Counted from the stretch's first letter, positions 35,581 to 44,243 are shown. The stretch: DNA of 64,000 bases from Bacillota bacterium (GCA_023439545.1 JAEXNT010000081.1:62001-126000); one strand, 5' to 3'. The notes: generated by a model not told the origin, from the letters alone. Numbers and translations: made by a program.

Positions 35581-36876
35581 CTACGTTATGCTTATTTCAC
35601 CCGTTTTGTCATTGTAGTAATAGAAATTGCAGGTTGGTACGCCTGCCGGATCAGTGCTGTTCAAAAGCACAATATGCTGCACGTTCCCTGTATCATCGGC
35701 CTCAGCCTTCCAATAATACAGCGTTTTATCGCCTTTTTCGTAATAATGCCCGGCAGGTTCGAAGAAGCAGACGCTTGCATAATTGCTCCGTGTCTCTTCC
35801 GTCCAGGAGAATTCGACCTTATTGAAATCGCTAAACCAGATTTCCTTTATAGTATCGAGCACCTTGTCAGGCGGGGTTTGTGTGCGGACAGCAGTGCCGT
35901 TCGTATAGTCGTATGCGTCAAGATCGGGCAGAAGCCTGGTTGCAAATCTTACATCGTTCATATCTTCAGACCGGAAATTATTGAACATATAATCACTCTT
36001 TGATATGGTACATTCGTAAATGAGCTTTTCGCTTGAACCGTCCAGATATTCGGCATATTGTTTTAAGTTGGAGCCTCTGAAATCGTACACTGTCTTTGTG
36101 CCGTTCCCCGTGCCGGTAAACTCGTCATTTTCAGTGAGCCGGACCAGCTTGAGTACACCGCCCTCATAGGCGAACTCATGGACATAGCCCCATCTGTAAT
36201 TGCTTCCGCCGTAATGGACGACCGACAAGGTATTGTTTTTAATTCCGACGCCGCTGTAGGGATCCCCGAATACTCCGCCTTCCTCCGCAGCCAGTATGAA
36301 GTCGGGATTATAGTTTACAATACCGTACTTATCCTGCCCTCGCTTCGACAACACCAGCAGCCTGCGCGAAGCCGAATCGGTCTCAGCGTCCGAATTGCCC
36401 GAATCTTCGATTATGACCGCAAGGTCGTCGTAACTGTCTTTATCCAGTTCTCCCGCCGCATAATCCAGTATGGAGCAGGTATCGGTTATCTTTATGGGTT
36501 CAGGAAGGCCGGGAGAATCAGGCTGGTATTCGGCCGCCAGCTTCTCCGCGTTGTTGATAAGAAATTCTGTTACCTCGGCAGGGAGCTGTGCAGAAATTGC
36601 CCCCATGTCCGGGCTTTCTGTTCCGGGCAGTTGTTCTCCGGCAGCCGCCGTACCTCCCGCATTGTCCTGCAGAGTGTTTTCGCCCTGCTGTCCGGAGGCT
36701 TCGGAGGTAGCCGTACCGCTGTTCATGGCGCCCTGTTGTCCGAGCGCAGTATCCTGCTGTCCGGCCGCGCTCCCCGTTTGGGCGTAATCGTCCGTAAGCG
36801 CAGGCTCGGCGCTTTGCCCGCAGCCGGCGGCCAATAACAATGTGATAATCAACATGATAAAGAAAGCCTTTTTCAA
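35581..36876 (-). CDS. Lipoprotein of unknown function
   Basis: 431 residues. The lipoprotein signal peptide ends LLLAAGCGQ. Residues about 25-95 are a low-complexity linker rich in Gln, Gly, Ala and Ser, as in many clostridial surface lipoproteins. The rest is a globular, mostly beta region with DKDSYDDLAVII, which resembles the FG-GAP/VCBS-like 'D-x-D-x-x-D-L' turn. No family was recognised. It would be anchored outside the membrane. It is divergent from the Phd-Uma2 gene. Confidence 0.75.
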   Translation of the reverse strand: MKKAFFIMLIITLLLAAGCGQSAEPALTDDYAQTGSAAGQQDTALGQQGAMNSGTATSEASGQQGENTLQDNAGGTAAAGEQLPGTESPDMGAISAQLPAEVTEFLINNAEKLAAEYQPDSPGLPEPIKITDTCSILDYAAGELDKDSYDDLAVIIEDSGNSDAETDSASRRLLVLSKRGQDKYGIVNYNPDFILAAEEGGVFGDPYSGVGIKNNTLSVVHYGGSNYRWGYVHEFAYEGGVLKLVRLTENDEFTGTGNGTKTVYDFRGSNLKQYAEYLDGSSEKLIYECTISKSDYMFNNFRSEDMNDVRFATRLLPDLDAYDYTNGTAVRTQTPPDKVLDTIKEIWFSDFNKVEFSWTEETRSNYASVCFFEPAGHYYEKGDKTLYYWKAEADDTGNVQHIVLLNSTDPAGVPTCNFYYYNDKTGEISIT

Positions 36877-36979
36877 ATCGGCGCCTCAGCGTTTCTTATT
36901 TTTCTAAAGCTAATACCCGATACTATATTATTCCAGAATATGCTAAAATACAATATTTTATATTGCTTTAGCCAACATC

Positions 36980-37008
36980 TTGAATTTTTAGCTAATCAGA
37001 TATACAAT
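36980..37008 (+). promoter_or_regulatory. Sigma-A promoter of the Phd-Uma2 gene
   Basis: TTGAAT (36980-36985), 17-base spacer, TACAAT (37003-37008). The start site would be near 37015 and the ATG is at 37039. Confidence 0.65.
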
Positions 37009-37017
37009 ATAGCTAAT
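36990..37017. promoter_or_regulatory. Paired AGCTAAT repeats, likely Phd autoregulatory operator
   Basis: AGCTAAT occurs at 36990-36996 in the promoter spacer and at 37011-37017 just after the -10, exactly 21 bases (two helical turns) apart. A third copy is at 36908-36914. Phd/YefM antitoxins repress their own genes through such repeated short sites; that link is inferred. Confidence 0.5.
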
Positions 37018-37038
37018 TGGTGGAAGGAAGTGGATAAT

Positions 37039-37758
37039 ATGAAAGTGTCATCAACGGAGGTACAGAATAACTTCGGAAAATACCTAAAAATTGCAGCGGA
37101 GCTGGAAGATGTGATAGTGACCCGCAATGGTTATGAAATAGCGAAAATAGTCCCATGCGAGGAAAGATCGGCAATAGCGGAAGAAGCCGCAAATTATATT
37201 TATAACGACAGATGGAAGATTAGTTACGAAGAGTTTATCAAACTGGTGGGAAACTCGGATCTCAGATATGAATACATAGACGGGGAGGTCTATCTGCTCA
37301 GCTCTCCGGTATATAACCATCAGGCTGCCGTGGGTGAGATCCTTGCCGCATTTCACAACTGGTTCAAAGGGAAAAAGTGCCGGCCTCTGTCCGCACCGTT
37401 CGACGTAACACTTATGAAGGGCAAGGATAATATCAATGTCGTGCAGCCTGATATAATTGTAATCTGCGATACCGACAAGATCGACGCCTCCGGTAAATAT
37501 CAAGGCGTTCCGACTCTGGCAGTCGAGGTATTGTCGAGATCCACCAGGCGGAAGGATATGCTCAAAAAGCTCGACCTGTATATGCAGACCGATGTCAAGG
37601 AATACTGGCTCGTCGATCCTGATAAAAAAGAAGTCTCTGTCTATAACTTCAAAAAGCGCGATATATCGGACCACGAAACCTTTATCGGAGACATGACGGT
37701 TAAATCAATAGTTTTCGACGGGCTGGAAGCCAGGCTTGCCGATATATTCATGGTTTGA
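37039..37758 (+). CDS. Phd/YefM antitoxin domain fused to a Uma2-type nuclease domain
   Basis: 239 residues. Residues 1-50 are a Phd/YefM-type antitoxin domain (MKVSSTEVQNNFGKYLKIA, then VIVTRNGYEIAKIV). Residues 60-239 match the Uma2 family of PD-(D/E)xK-fold putative endonucleases, with YEYIDGEVYLL, VVQPDIIVIC and LAVEVLSRSTRRKDMLKK, the last carrying the Glu, Asp and Lys of the nuclease core. AAGGAAG precedes the chosen ATG at 37039. Uma2 proteins are abundant but poorly understood. Here the antitoxin domain may bind the repeats upstream and couple repression to the nuclease. Confidence 0.82.
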   Translation: MKVSSTEVQNNFGKYLKIAAELEDVIVTRNGYEIAKIVPCEERSAIAEEAANYIYNDRWKISYEEFIKLVGNSDLRYEYIDGEVYLLSSPVYNHQAAVGEILAAFHNWFKGKKCRPLSAPFDVTLMKGKDNINVVQPDIIVICDTDKIDASGKYQGVPTLAVEVLSRSTRRKDMLKKLDLYMQTDVKEYWLVDPDKKEVSVYNFKKRDISDHETFIGDMTVKSIVFDGLEARLADIFMV

Positions 37759-37927
37759 CTGAAACAACTCGCATCGTCAGACTGCATTTTTGAATTTGGT
37801 ATACCTGATAGAGAGTCTTTCCTGATCAGGCCATAATTTCTTATTTGGGGGAAGAATAATTCTTTGATTCTGTAAAAGGCTTTATAGGGGATGAAATCCT
37901 GGACACTTATAAAAATTCGTAACTTCA

Positions 37928-38893
37928 TTATCCAACCAGATATCCCTTCTTTTCCGCAATGGATATTTCTGCCTCGATGCCCGAATTGAACTGGAGACAG
38001 TCGCTTTCGATACCATCGCTAAATATAACGCCATTTTCGGGCATCTGAGAAAGTATCTTGAGCGGAACGCCCGGTGCGACTTTGCCAAACACCATGCCAG
38101 CTTGGGTAGTTCTGCTGGGGAAAGGTTCGCGCACGGAAAAATATAAATAGTCAATGTCCCAGCCAAACCTTTTTTCTTCCATCCTGCTATATTCATGTTT
38201 GGTTCCGGATTGCGCAGGATTGTTATCAAATAATCCGTTCATAATACCTGCCGCTCCTGCCAGTACACTCTTTAGCCACCCTGTGGAACCAAGTCCTGTC
38301 GAGACGATTATTCCACTTGAGGATTGGTACTCCCCACGGTTTCCAAGTTTTATATGATACCTGGACGATACATGGGTCCTCTGCCCAATGAACAGGTCAT
38401 TCACTGCGTACAAGACCTGACCATCGTTCAAGGCGGCCTTAGCCATGGAGACTTCCTTGACAGGCCTTTGCCCTTTGAAAACATCCTGCACGATCAGTCT
38501 CAGGTCCGATACACTAAACGGCAGAAGTATGCCGTCCCACCTGCCCGGATCGGGATTTACCCCTATGAGCATCTGCCTGTCAAGGTATTTGAGGGTGTTC
38601 GCAACCAGTCCATCCTGCCCCAGCACTACCACAAGGTCATTTGCACCGAAAATGAAGTTGGGCACGAACTCACGGTCGACCAACTGAACATGACCGAGAG
38701 CCTCAAGTGTGCCGAGCGCCTGAGCAAGGGATTTCCTGTACTGCTCGTCTTCTCTGATATAATCGGAAAAGTCGCTGCCCAGATGCTCGATATAAAATCT
38801 AGCCTGCTCAATGGTGTTGTAACGGGCGATCAGATCCTCAAGCCTGGTCTTACGTTTGATCAGTATGATTTTGTTCTCTGTCATTCTTTCCAT
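37928..38893 (-). CDS. NAD-kinase-fold protein
   Basis: 321 residues from the ATG at 38893 (AAGGAAC before it). After a helical N-terminal region (RLEDLIARYNTIEQARFYIE) the NAD kinase fold is recognisable: VVVLGQDGLVANTLKYL in place of the usual GGDGT loop, GVNPDPGRWDGILLPF, and the second conserved motif in IVSTGLGSTGWLKSVL. The change of GGDGT to GQDGL keeps the Asp but alters the loop, so it may phosphorylate or merely bind NAD-like molecules. It is last in the NUDIX-methyltransferase-SPFH operon. Databases often call such proteins sugar kinase or NAD(+)/NADH kinase (recalled). Confidence 0.78.
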   Translation of the reverse strand: MERMTENKIILIKRKTRLEDLIARYNTIEQARFYIEHLGSDFSDYIREDEQYRKSLAQALGTLEALGHVQLVDREFVPNFIFGANDLVVVLGQDGLVANTLKYLDRQMLIGVNPDPGRWDGILLPFSVSDLRLIVQDVFKGQRPVKEVSMAKAALNDGQVLYAVNDLFIGQRTHVSSRYHIKLGNRGEYQSSSGIIVSTGLGSTGWLKSVLAGAAGIMNGLFDNNPAQSGTKHEYSRMEEKRFGWDIDYLYFSVREPFPSRTTQAGMVFGKVAPGVPLKILSQMPENGVIFSDGIESDCLQFNSGIEAEISIAEKKGYLVG

Positions 38894-38974
38894 GCATCTC
38901 AGTTCCTTTCCCCACAAGTAGACTTCCCAGCCTTTTTTTCAAGACGTAAATCAACCTTGAAATCAGGACTTTCT

Positions 38975-38997
38975 CCCCTGCATCCGGGCCGCAGGGG
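38975..38997. repeat. Short hairpin between the SPFH and NAD-kinase-like genes
   Basis: CCCCTG (38975-38980) pairs with CAGGGG (38992-38997) across an 11-base GC-rich loop inside a 142-base intercistronic gap. No T-run follows; it may tune the relative level of the last gene. Confidence 0.45.
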
Positions 38998-39035
38998 CAA
39001 TCCGGACTGTCCCTTCGACCCATCTCACGGGCAAT

Positions 39036-40052
39036 TCACTTTGATCCCCTTATAACTTCCTGGAGCAGGTCAGGAGTAATATTTAGCTGGCCAATTTTAC
39101 CGGCATTTTCCGCTAAATCATGGAATGCCATGGCGATCAGCTTGTCAGGCTTCATGCCGATATTCGCAAGAGACTGTATTATCTCAGGGTTTATATCCTC
39201 CAGCGATTTCATTACTGCTGCTAGTTCGTAGGCCTTCGCATCCGCCTCCGCCTTCGAATTCTGGACCTCAAGCTCAATTAGGCCCTTCTTCTTTTCCTCG
39301 AGAGTAGTTTCAAAATTAATCTGCTCCTCCTTGAGCTGATTCTGTTTCTGCTGAACTGTCCGCTCCGCTTCAAGCTGAGTTTCGCGTACCTGCTTCTTCT
39401 TATTCTCGATTGCAATCTCCGTATTGAATTCGTTTTCCTTTACGCGCCTCTCCTGTTCTATGGAGGCATTGCGTCTTTCATATATAGCTTCGTCGGCTTT
39501 TTTCAGTATCTGTTCTCTGGCCTGGGCCTCGAGTGCCCTGGCTGTTTCCTTGTTCGGAAGTATCGCAAGTATCGTTAAGCCCAGGATCTCAATTCCCAGC
39601 AGATTTATTTCCTCGTTTTGCCTGATCTCCTCCAATATCCCTTTTGCCAACGTTTCACTGGATTTTATAGCATCCTTTAGCTGCAGACCTTCAAGCGTCT
39701 TCTTCGTCAGAACCTTAACGATATTGATGACCCGCTGCGGCAGCTTTTTAGGATCCTCGGACACATATCCATGTCCCCTGACATCAAGGGTATAGTTAAG
39801 GAGTCCTGCTATTTTCCTTCGGTCAATTATCCGAAATGTGATCTGGCCCTGGACTGTAACCGTCTGAAAGTCCGACGTCACTTCTTCAAATATGAAAGGT
39901 GCATCCACACTCCCGACGGGAACAACCACTATTGAAGTCGTAGGCGCGTAATAATAAAACGAAATACCTGCACCCTCCCTCACTACCTTGCCGTTTCTGT
40001 ACACAAGAACGTATTCCCCCGGCTGGAATTTGATAAAACGGAAACCAAACAT
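39036..40052 (-). CDS. SPFH/band-7 (stomatin-like) protein
   Basis: 338 residues from the ATG at 40052 (GGGAGGAG before it). An SPFH domain occupies about residues 5-180, starting FIKFQPGEYVLVYRNGKVV and containing VTVQGQITFRIIDRRK. It is followed by a long charged coiled coil of Glu/Lys/Gln repeats (about 190-290) that drives oligomer formation, and a helical tail. There is no clear N-terminal membrane helix, so attachment is probably through the SPFH surface. Such proteins form membrane-bound ring or cage scaffolds. It sits between the methyltransferase fusion and the NAD-kinase-like gene. Confidence 0.88.
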   Translation of the reverse strand: MFGFRFIKFQPGEYVLVYRNGKVVREGAGISFYYYAPTTSIVVVPVGSVDAPFIFEEVTSDFQTVTVQGQITFRIIDRRKIAGLLNYTLDVRGHGYVSEDPKKLPQRVINIVKVLTKKTLEGLQLKDAIKSSETLAKGILEEIRQNEEINLLGIEILGLTILAILPNKETARALEAQAREQILKKADEAIYERRNASIEQERRVKENEFNTEIAIENKKKQVRETQLEAERTVQQKQNQLKEEQINFETTLEEKKKGLIELEVQNSKAEADAKAYELAAVMKSLEDINPEIIQSLANIGMKPDKLIAMAFHDLAENAGKIGQLNITPDLLQEVIRGSK

Positions 40053-40081
40053 AAATACTCCTCCCTTCCAAATCACTTTTT

Positions 40082-42586
40082 TCAAGTTTTCTCTATGATA
40101 ATGATGCAAGTACTGTCAGGCAGCCTTACAGGGTTTCTGTTTTCATCGAAGAACTCGATCTTTGGAGAAAGCGCTACAGTGTAACCGTCCTGAAGGAAAT
40201 GCTTTAAATCTACGGTCTTTACATGCTCTCCGAGAGTCGAATAGATAAAATCCCTGTATCCGCCCGGCGTAAAATAACCGAATTGCTCGTTCACTTCATG
40301 CACGTATGATTTTTCTCCCCAGGTATAAGTATATAAAAATTCCATGGCGTCGTTGACCGGCATTATGACCTCATTTCGCCCTATATCACTGTATTCTATC
40401 TGTCTTCCCTTGAAATCGCCGGCATACCTCTTTAAAAACTCCATACCCTCTTCCGAAAGGAACCTGATTATTCTCTTTTGATCTTCGGGTTCTGTCATTA
40501 TTCCATCACGGATAATGATCCTACCTCCCGCCGGAAGTATATCAAATCCGCTTTTCAACGCTGTTGCGAGCGTATCATGGTTGAATTTCTTTCCGTTATA
40601 TTCGATGTAGGAAAACAACTCATGCAGTATGGAACAGTAGATGATCGTATCAACACCGCCTTTTTGCACATATTGGCCGAGATTTAGCGCATCACCGTAA
40701 ATAACGTCCCATTTCCTCTGTTCAAGCTGCTTTTTCTTTTTCAGCGCATCAAGTACATTTTGTGATATGTCCACCCCGTTAACTGTTTTATCAGGATAGC
40801 GCTCTTCGATGAGATCCATCATGGCCCCGCCTCCAGGGCCGATATCGAGGATGCTGGCGCCTGTTATGTAATCAAGGATAACTTTCTTGAAGTCGATCGA
40901 CTGGTTCATTGTCTTAAGATAACGTTCCTCTTCATAGAACCGGTCATATTTGTCCTTTCTAAGCCCAAACAAGTCAAACGACAACAGTACGGCATTCTCA
41001 TAAAGTACGTCCGATCTTTCAGCTTCTACACAGAATTCAATCAGTTTTTCACCGGCGGGTGAGAACCGGAATGTAAAGAAGCCGGTGTTGTCTGCAAAAG
41101 CTATATCATACCTGACATGTAAGTTTTCTTTTATCGTGCCTGATAGAATCTCACCAAAAGTTATATCCGCCAGATATTTCTCAATGATCCTCTTTTTGTA
41201 GATATTGATACGCTTTTTCCCGTCATGCTGGTAATACAGGTTATTCATGAGACGCTCTAAACTGATGTGCTTTACTTTGCCATCTTTTATGTTCTGGGCG
41301 ATCAGCAGGAAAATCTTGATGAATTCGCTAAAGGAAAAATCATACATAGCCGGCTCGACATACCACAGTTCCCTGTTTTCAAGCAGATCGGCAATTTGCC
41401 GTGCGATTTGCCGGTCGTTGAAAATTCTTGCATACTCCTCCTCAAAGTTTTCTCCATTGCTTATCGATACCTTTCGAAGGCGCCTGATCCTTTCCTTTAC
41501 AGAATACTGCTTATCAAACCTGCCTGTGGCGATATCGCCGATCACATCCTCGCACTGTCTTCCGACTTCCTCCCAGATATGTTCATCAACGGCACAGATG
41601 ATGCAGTAATTTAAAACTAATAAAAGCTTCCTCAGTTCGTCGGTTCCTATAACGGCATGCTCCCGGCCTAATTCAGCCACAAGTCTGTAAAGCGGCTCAT
41701 TTTCTGCGAGCTTGACCTCGCCTCTAATATACTGTCCTACCAGACCATGCGTGGAGATGAGACTGTAAACTATTTTCTTCACTATCGGATCAGGCTCGCC
41801 GGTTTGCTCCTGATAGATCATAGCAGAGCCAAGATTGTGTGCGTGAAGATTGTAGCCTCTCTCGCTCCACTTCCTTCTCTGGTGTGCCATTCCTGATTTA
41901 GCCACTTCACACCATTTCAATGTTTCCTCAATAATATAACTTTGCAGGGCTTCCAGTTTGAATCCGGACTGAGTATCAGCAAATCGCTCCAGATATTGCA
42001 GAGTACGCTCAACATAATTGAGTACGTAGTTGTTTTTCAATTCTTCCATTGAGTCCAGTCTTTCCAGATTGACATTACGTTCGGTAGTTAAAGCCAGATA
42101 CATAAGCCATTTCTCTTGTTTGAGAACCATCATGTCGCCGGACTTCAGATTTTTTATTGCCATAAGTGACTTCATTGACGTAAAAGTCTTATCCTTTTGT
42201 TGCTGGTTGCCGTAATGGACTTCGATAACCTTTATTAGTCCAACAATATTGTTGTTAAAAAGCTCAATTTCCTCTGCCGGAATCCATAATTCCTGGTGTT
42301 TTGATGATCCGACAGTCTTTACTTCATATCTTTTTATATATTCATCGTCAACGTCAAACTCAGTAATAAACCCGGTATAATCCGGGGCGCTCGTTGCATT
42401 CCAGTCTTTAGCAATCTGCCGGGCATATTCAAGATTTAGTACAGGATAAAATATAGGCTGGTCCGGCAGCCTTGGTGGAAATTTCACCATCCCTGATTCT
42501 TTTATTAGCCCCAACTCTTTTGTCCCTACCGGCCTAAATAATCTCATGATCTCACAGTTTGCCCTTTCCGTGCCGGGTGCTGTCAT
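40082..42586 (-). CDS. Large protein with ART-like N-terminal domain, helical middle and SAM-methyltransferase C-terminus
   Basis: 834 residues from the ATG at 42586 (GGGTGA 8 bases upstream; an ATG at 42547, where the first domain begins, is an alternative). Roughly residues 14-125 (LFRPVGTKELGLIKESG, IFYPVLNLEYARQIAKDWN, ELWIPAEEI) match a short stand-alone family I recall being labelled 'ADP-ribosylation/crystallin J1'; its R...E layout suggests an ADP-ribosyltransferase-like fold, unproven. Residues 125-555 are mainly helical, with NLHAHNLGSAMIY and ISTHGLVGQYIRGE, no family recognised. Residues about 560-834 are a class I methyltransferase with SILDIGPGGGAMMDLI, VNGVDIS and IIYCSILHELF. 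The fusion and its NUDIX/SPFH/NADK neighbours suggest a role in NAD or nucleic-acid modification. Confidence 0.72.
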   Translation of the reverse strand: MTAPGTERANCEIMRLFRPVGTKELGLIKESGMVKFPPRLPDQPIFYPVLNLEYARQIAKDWNATSAPDYTGFITEFDVDDEYIKRYEVKTVGSSKHQELWIPAEEIELFNNNIVGLIKVIEVHYGNQQQKDKTFTSMKSLMAIKNLKSGDMMVLKQEKWLMYLALTTERNVNLERLDSMEELKNNYVLNYVERTLQYLERFADTQSGFKLEALQSYIIEETLKWCEVAKSGMAHQRRKWSERGYNLHAHNLGSAMIYQEQTGEPDPIVKKIVYSLISTHGLVGQYIRGEVKLAENEPLYRLVAELGREHAVIGTDELRKLLLVLNYCIICAVDEHIWEEVGRQCEDVIGDIATGRFDKQYSVKERIRRLRKVSISNGENFEEEYARIFNDRQIARQIADLLENRELWYVEPAMYDFSFSEFIKIFLLIAQNIKDGKVKHISLERLMNNLYYQHDGKKRINIYKKRIIEKYLADITFGEILSGTIKENLHVRYDIAFADNTGFFTFRFSPAGEKLIEFCVEAERSDVLYENAVLLSFDLFGLRKDKYDRFYEEERYLKTMNQSIDFKKVILDYITGASILDIGPGGGAMMDLIEERYPDKTVNGVDISQNVLDALKKKKQLEQRKWDVIYGDALNLGQYVQKGGVDTIIYCSILHELFSYIEYNGKKFNHDTLATALKSGFDILPAGGRIIIRDGIMTEPEDQKRIIRFLSEEGMEFLKRYAGDFKGRQIEYSDIGRNEVIMPVNDAMEFLYTYTWGEKSYVHEVNEQFGYFTPGGYRDFIYSTLGEHVKTVDLKHFLQDGYTVALSPKIEFFDENRNPVRLPDSTCIIIIEKT

Positions 42587-42636
42587 ATTAACAATCACCC
42601 GACTAATCTATTTCTTAAATAAAATTTAAATCCTTC

Positions 42637-43545
42637 TTAAACTTCTCTTATACCCTCGTTATCCCAATAGTGATTGAACCTGAATAGCTTTGATGGACGA
42701 TGCCCGGCATCCTTGGTAAACTCGTTCGTTTCGATGACCATATCTGCTATTTTCCTCCTGAAGTTGGCTTTTAATAATTCTCTATCAAGTATGATCTCGT
42801 AAACCTGCTGTAACTCGGTCAAGGTAAACAGATCGGGCATTAATCTGAATGCGATATCTGTGTATTCTATCTTGTTGCGAAGCCTTTCTACGCCATATTC
42901 TATAATCTTTGCGTGATCAAAGGCGATACCATCCGCTTCGACAACCTCTCTTCTTACACCTGTTACTTTACCGCTGATAATTTGGGTGGTTTTGATAATT
43001 GCCGAGAGCTTTTCTTCGCCATTCTCAAGGCCAAGACTATAAAAGCGCTGAATTTCGGTTCCATCTCCAGTAATAGTCTTCTGTTCCCTGTACAGTTTAC
43101 GTGTTACCGTAAACCACTTTACATCATTTGCATCATCGCTAGCTCTAATGTAGAGGCTGGAACCATCGACGAGCGACATGTAGGATGCGCTTATAACCCT
43201 GGTTCTTGGATCTCTGGCAGTATCTCCCCATGTATAAAGCTGTTCCATATAAATTTCATCAACATTTGTCTCTTCCTTTAATTCTCTAAAGGCCGCTTCA
43301 TCAAGACTTTCGTTCATTTTAACAAAGCCGCCCGGCAGCGCCCATTGACCTAGAAAAGGATGGTCTCCACGTTTTATCAGAAGCAATTTCATCTCTTTTT
43401 CAGGAAGTTTGCGATAATTATTCTCTTCCGCATCCATTACTGTGAAAACCAGTATATCTACGGTTACAGACGGTCTTTCATATTTACCTGCGTCATAAGT
43501 TGCCAGGAATTCTTCTTCAGAGAGACCCTGTTTATTCTTTTTCAT
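42637..43545 (-). CDS. NUDIX hydrolase with C-terminal winged helix (NrtR-like)
   Basis: 302 residues from the ATG at 43545 (AGGTGG before it). The NUDIX box is complete: GGFVKMNESLDEAAFRELKE with ETNV following, preceded by GQWALPGGF. The C-terminal 100 residues (IEYTDIAFRLMPDLFTLTEL, then RRKIADMVIE) match the winged-helix domain of NrtR-type proteins, which bind ADP-ribose and control NAD genes. The enzyme may cleave ADP-ribose or sense it. It is first of four co-directional genes and has a strong promoter with an overlapping palindrome, consistent with autoregulation. Confidence 0.85.
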   Translation of the reverse strand: MKKNKQGLSEEEFLATYDAGKYERPSVTVDILVFTVMDAEENNYRKLPEKEMKLLLIKRGDHPFLGQWALPGGFVKMNESLDEAAFRELKEETNVDEIYMEQLYTWGDTARDPRTRVISASYMSLVDGSSLYIRASDDANDVKWFTVTRKLYREQKTITGDGTEIQRFYSLGLENGEEKLSAIIKTTQIISGKVTGVRREVVEADGIAFDHAKIIEYGVERLRNKIEYTDIAFRLMPDLFTLTELQQVYEIILDRELLKANFRRKIADMVIETNEFTKDAGHRPSKLFRFNHYWDNEGIREV

Positions 43546-43587
43546 TACACCACCTGCTGTTTTTATCATTTATTAATCATACATTTG

Positions 43588-43612
43588 TGATATTATATTT
43601 ATGTTATTATCA
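43588..43612. promoter_or_regulatory. Palindrome at the NUDIX operon transcription start
   Basis: TGATATTA (43588-43595) and TATTATCA (43605-43612) form an inverted repeat with one mismatch and a 9-base spacer, placed just downstream of the -10. It is a candidate operator for the NrtR-like protein. Confidence 0.4.
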
Positions 43613-43640
43613 TTTTATTACTATGTATTTATTTTGTCAA
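43612..43640 (-). promoter_or_regulatory. Sigma-A promoter of the NUDIX-methyltransferase-SPFH-NADK operon
   Basis: Minus strand TTGACA (43640-43635), 17-base spacer, TAAAAT (43617-43612). The leader to the ATG at 43545 is about 60 bases. Confidence 0.75.
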
Positions 43641-43751
43641 GAAATTTTCCAAGATTGTGAAGATATAAAAAAGAGCGCATCAATCGACCTGATACACCCT
43701 TTACACTATTTTGAATAAACTAGTAGATTTAAGAAGTTCCTTATTAAATCT

Positions 43752-44159
43752 TTATTTCTTTAACGGTCCGCTTTTCAAGGCATTTTCCACGGCCTTTAGT
43801 ATTGCCTTGCTGCTGTTCGTCGCTCCGAATACCACGTCGACATCCGGCGACTGCTCCGATATGATCCTGTCGACGACCGCAACAGCGTGCCCGCCTCGTT
43901 CAAATTTATTTCTCACCAGGTCTATTTTCGTTATCTCTCCATCCTTTACGGTCACTTCCACTGCAGTCGCTATGATCCTGGCGTCAAAGCTTCCCTCGTA
44001 GACACCGTCCTCGAGTTTTGAAACATCGATCGTATCGATCTTGACTGTCGGCATGACATTCTTGTAATAAGCCAGATTAATGAGGCAATTTGCTCCGTAA
44101 ACGATGCCCGCAAGCAGAATAATAGCTACTGCAAGGATCAGAACTTTTTTCTTATCCAT
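43752..44159 (-). CDS. Membrane-anchored FMN-binding domain protein
   Basis: 135 residues. One N-terminal membrane helix (about 5-24) is followed by an extracytoplasmic FMN-binding (PF04205) domain: DGVYEGSFDARII, VTVKDGEITKIDL and the flavinylation-type segment VVFGATNSSKAIL near the C-terminus. In this family FMN is attached covalently to the Ser/Thr of such a motif, making an extracellular electron carrier. Transcribed from its own 5' region; the next upstream gene (GAPDH) has a terminator. Confidence 0.85.
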   Translation of the reverse strand: MDKKKVLILAVAIILLAGIVYGANCLINLAYYKNVMPTVKIDTIDVSKLEDGVYEGSFDARIIATAVEVTVKDGEITKIDLVRNKFERGGHAVAVVDRIISEQSPDVDVVFGATNSSKAILKAVENALKSGPLKK

Positions 44160-44243
44160 AAATTCTCCTCCGAACTAAAACTCCAATTTATTCGCAACCA
44201 TACTATATTTACTGAATTTACATACAAACGTCTTACCCCTCGC

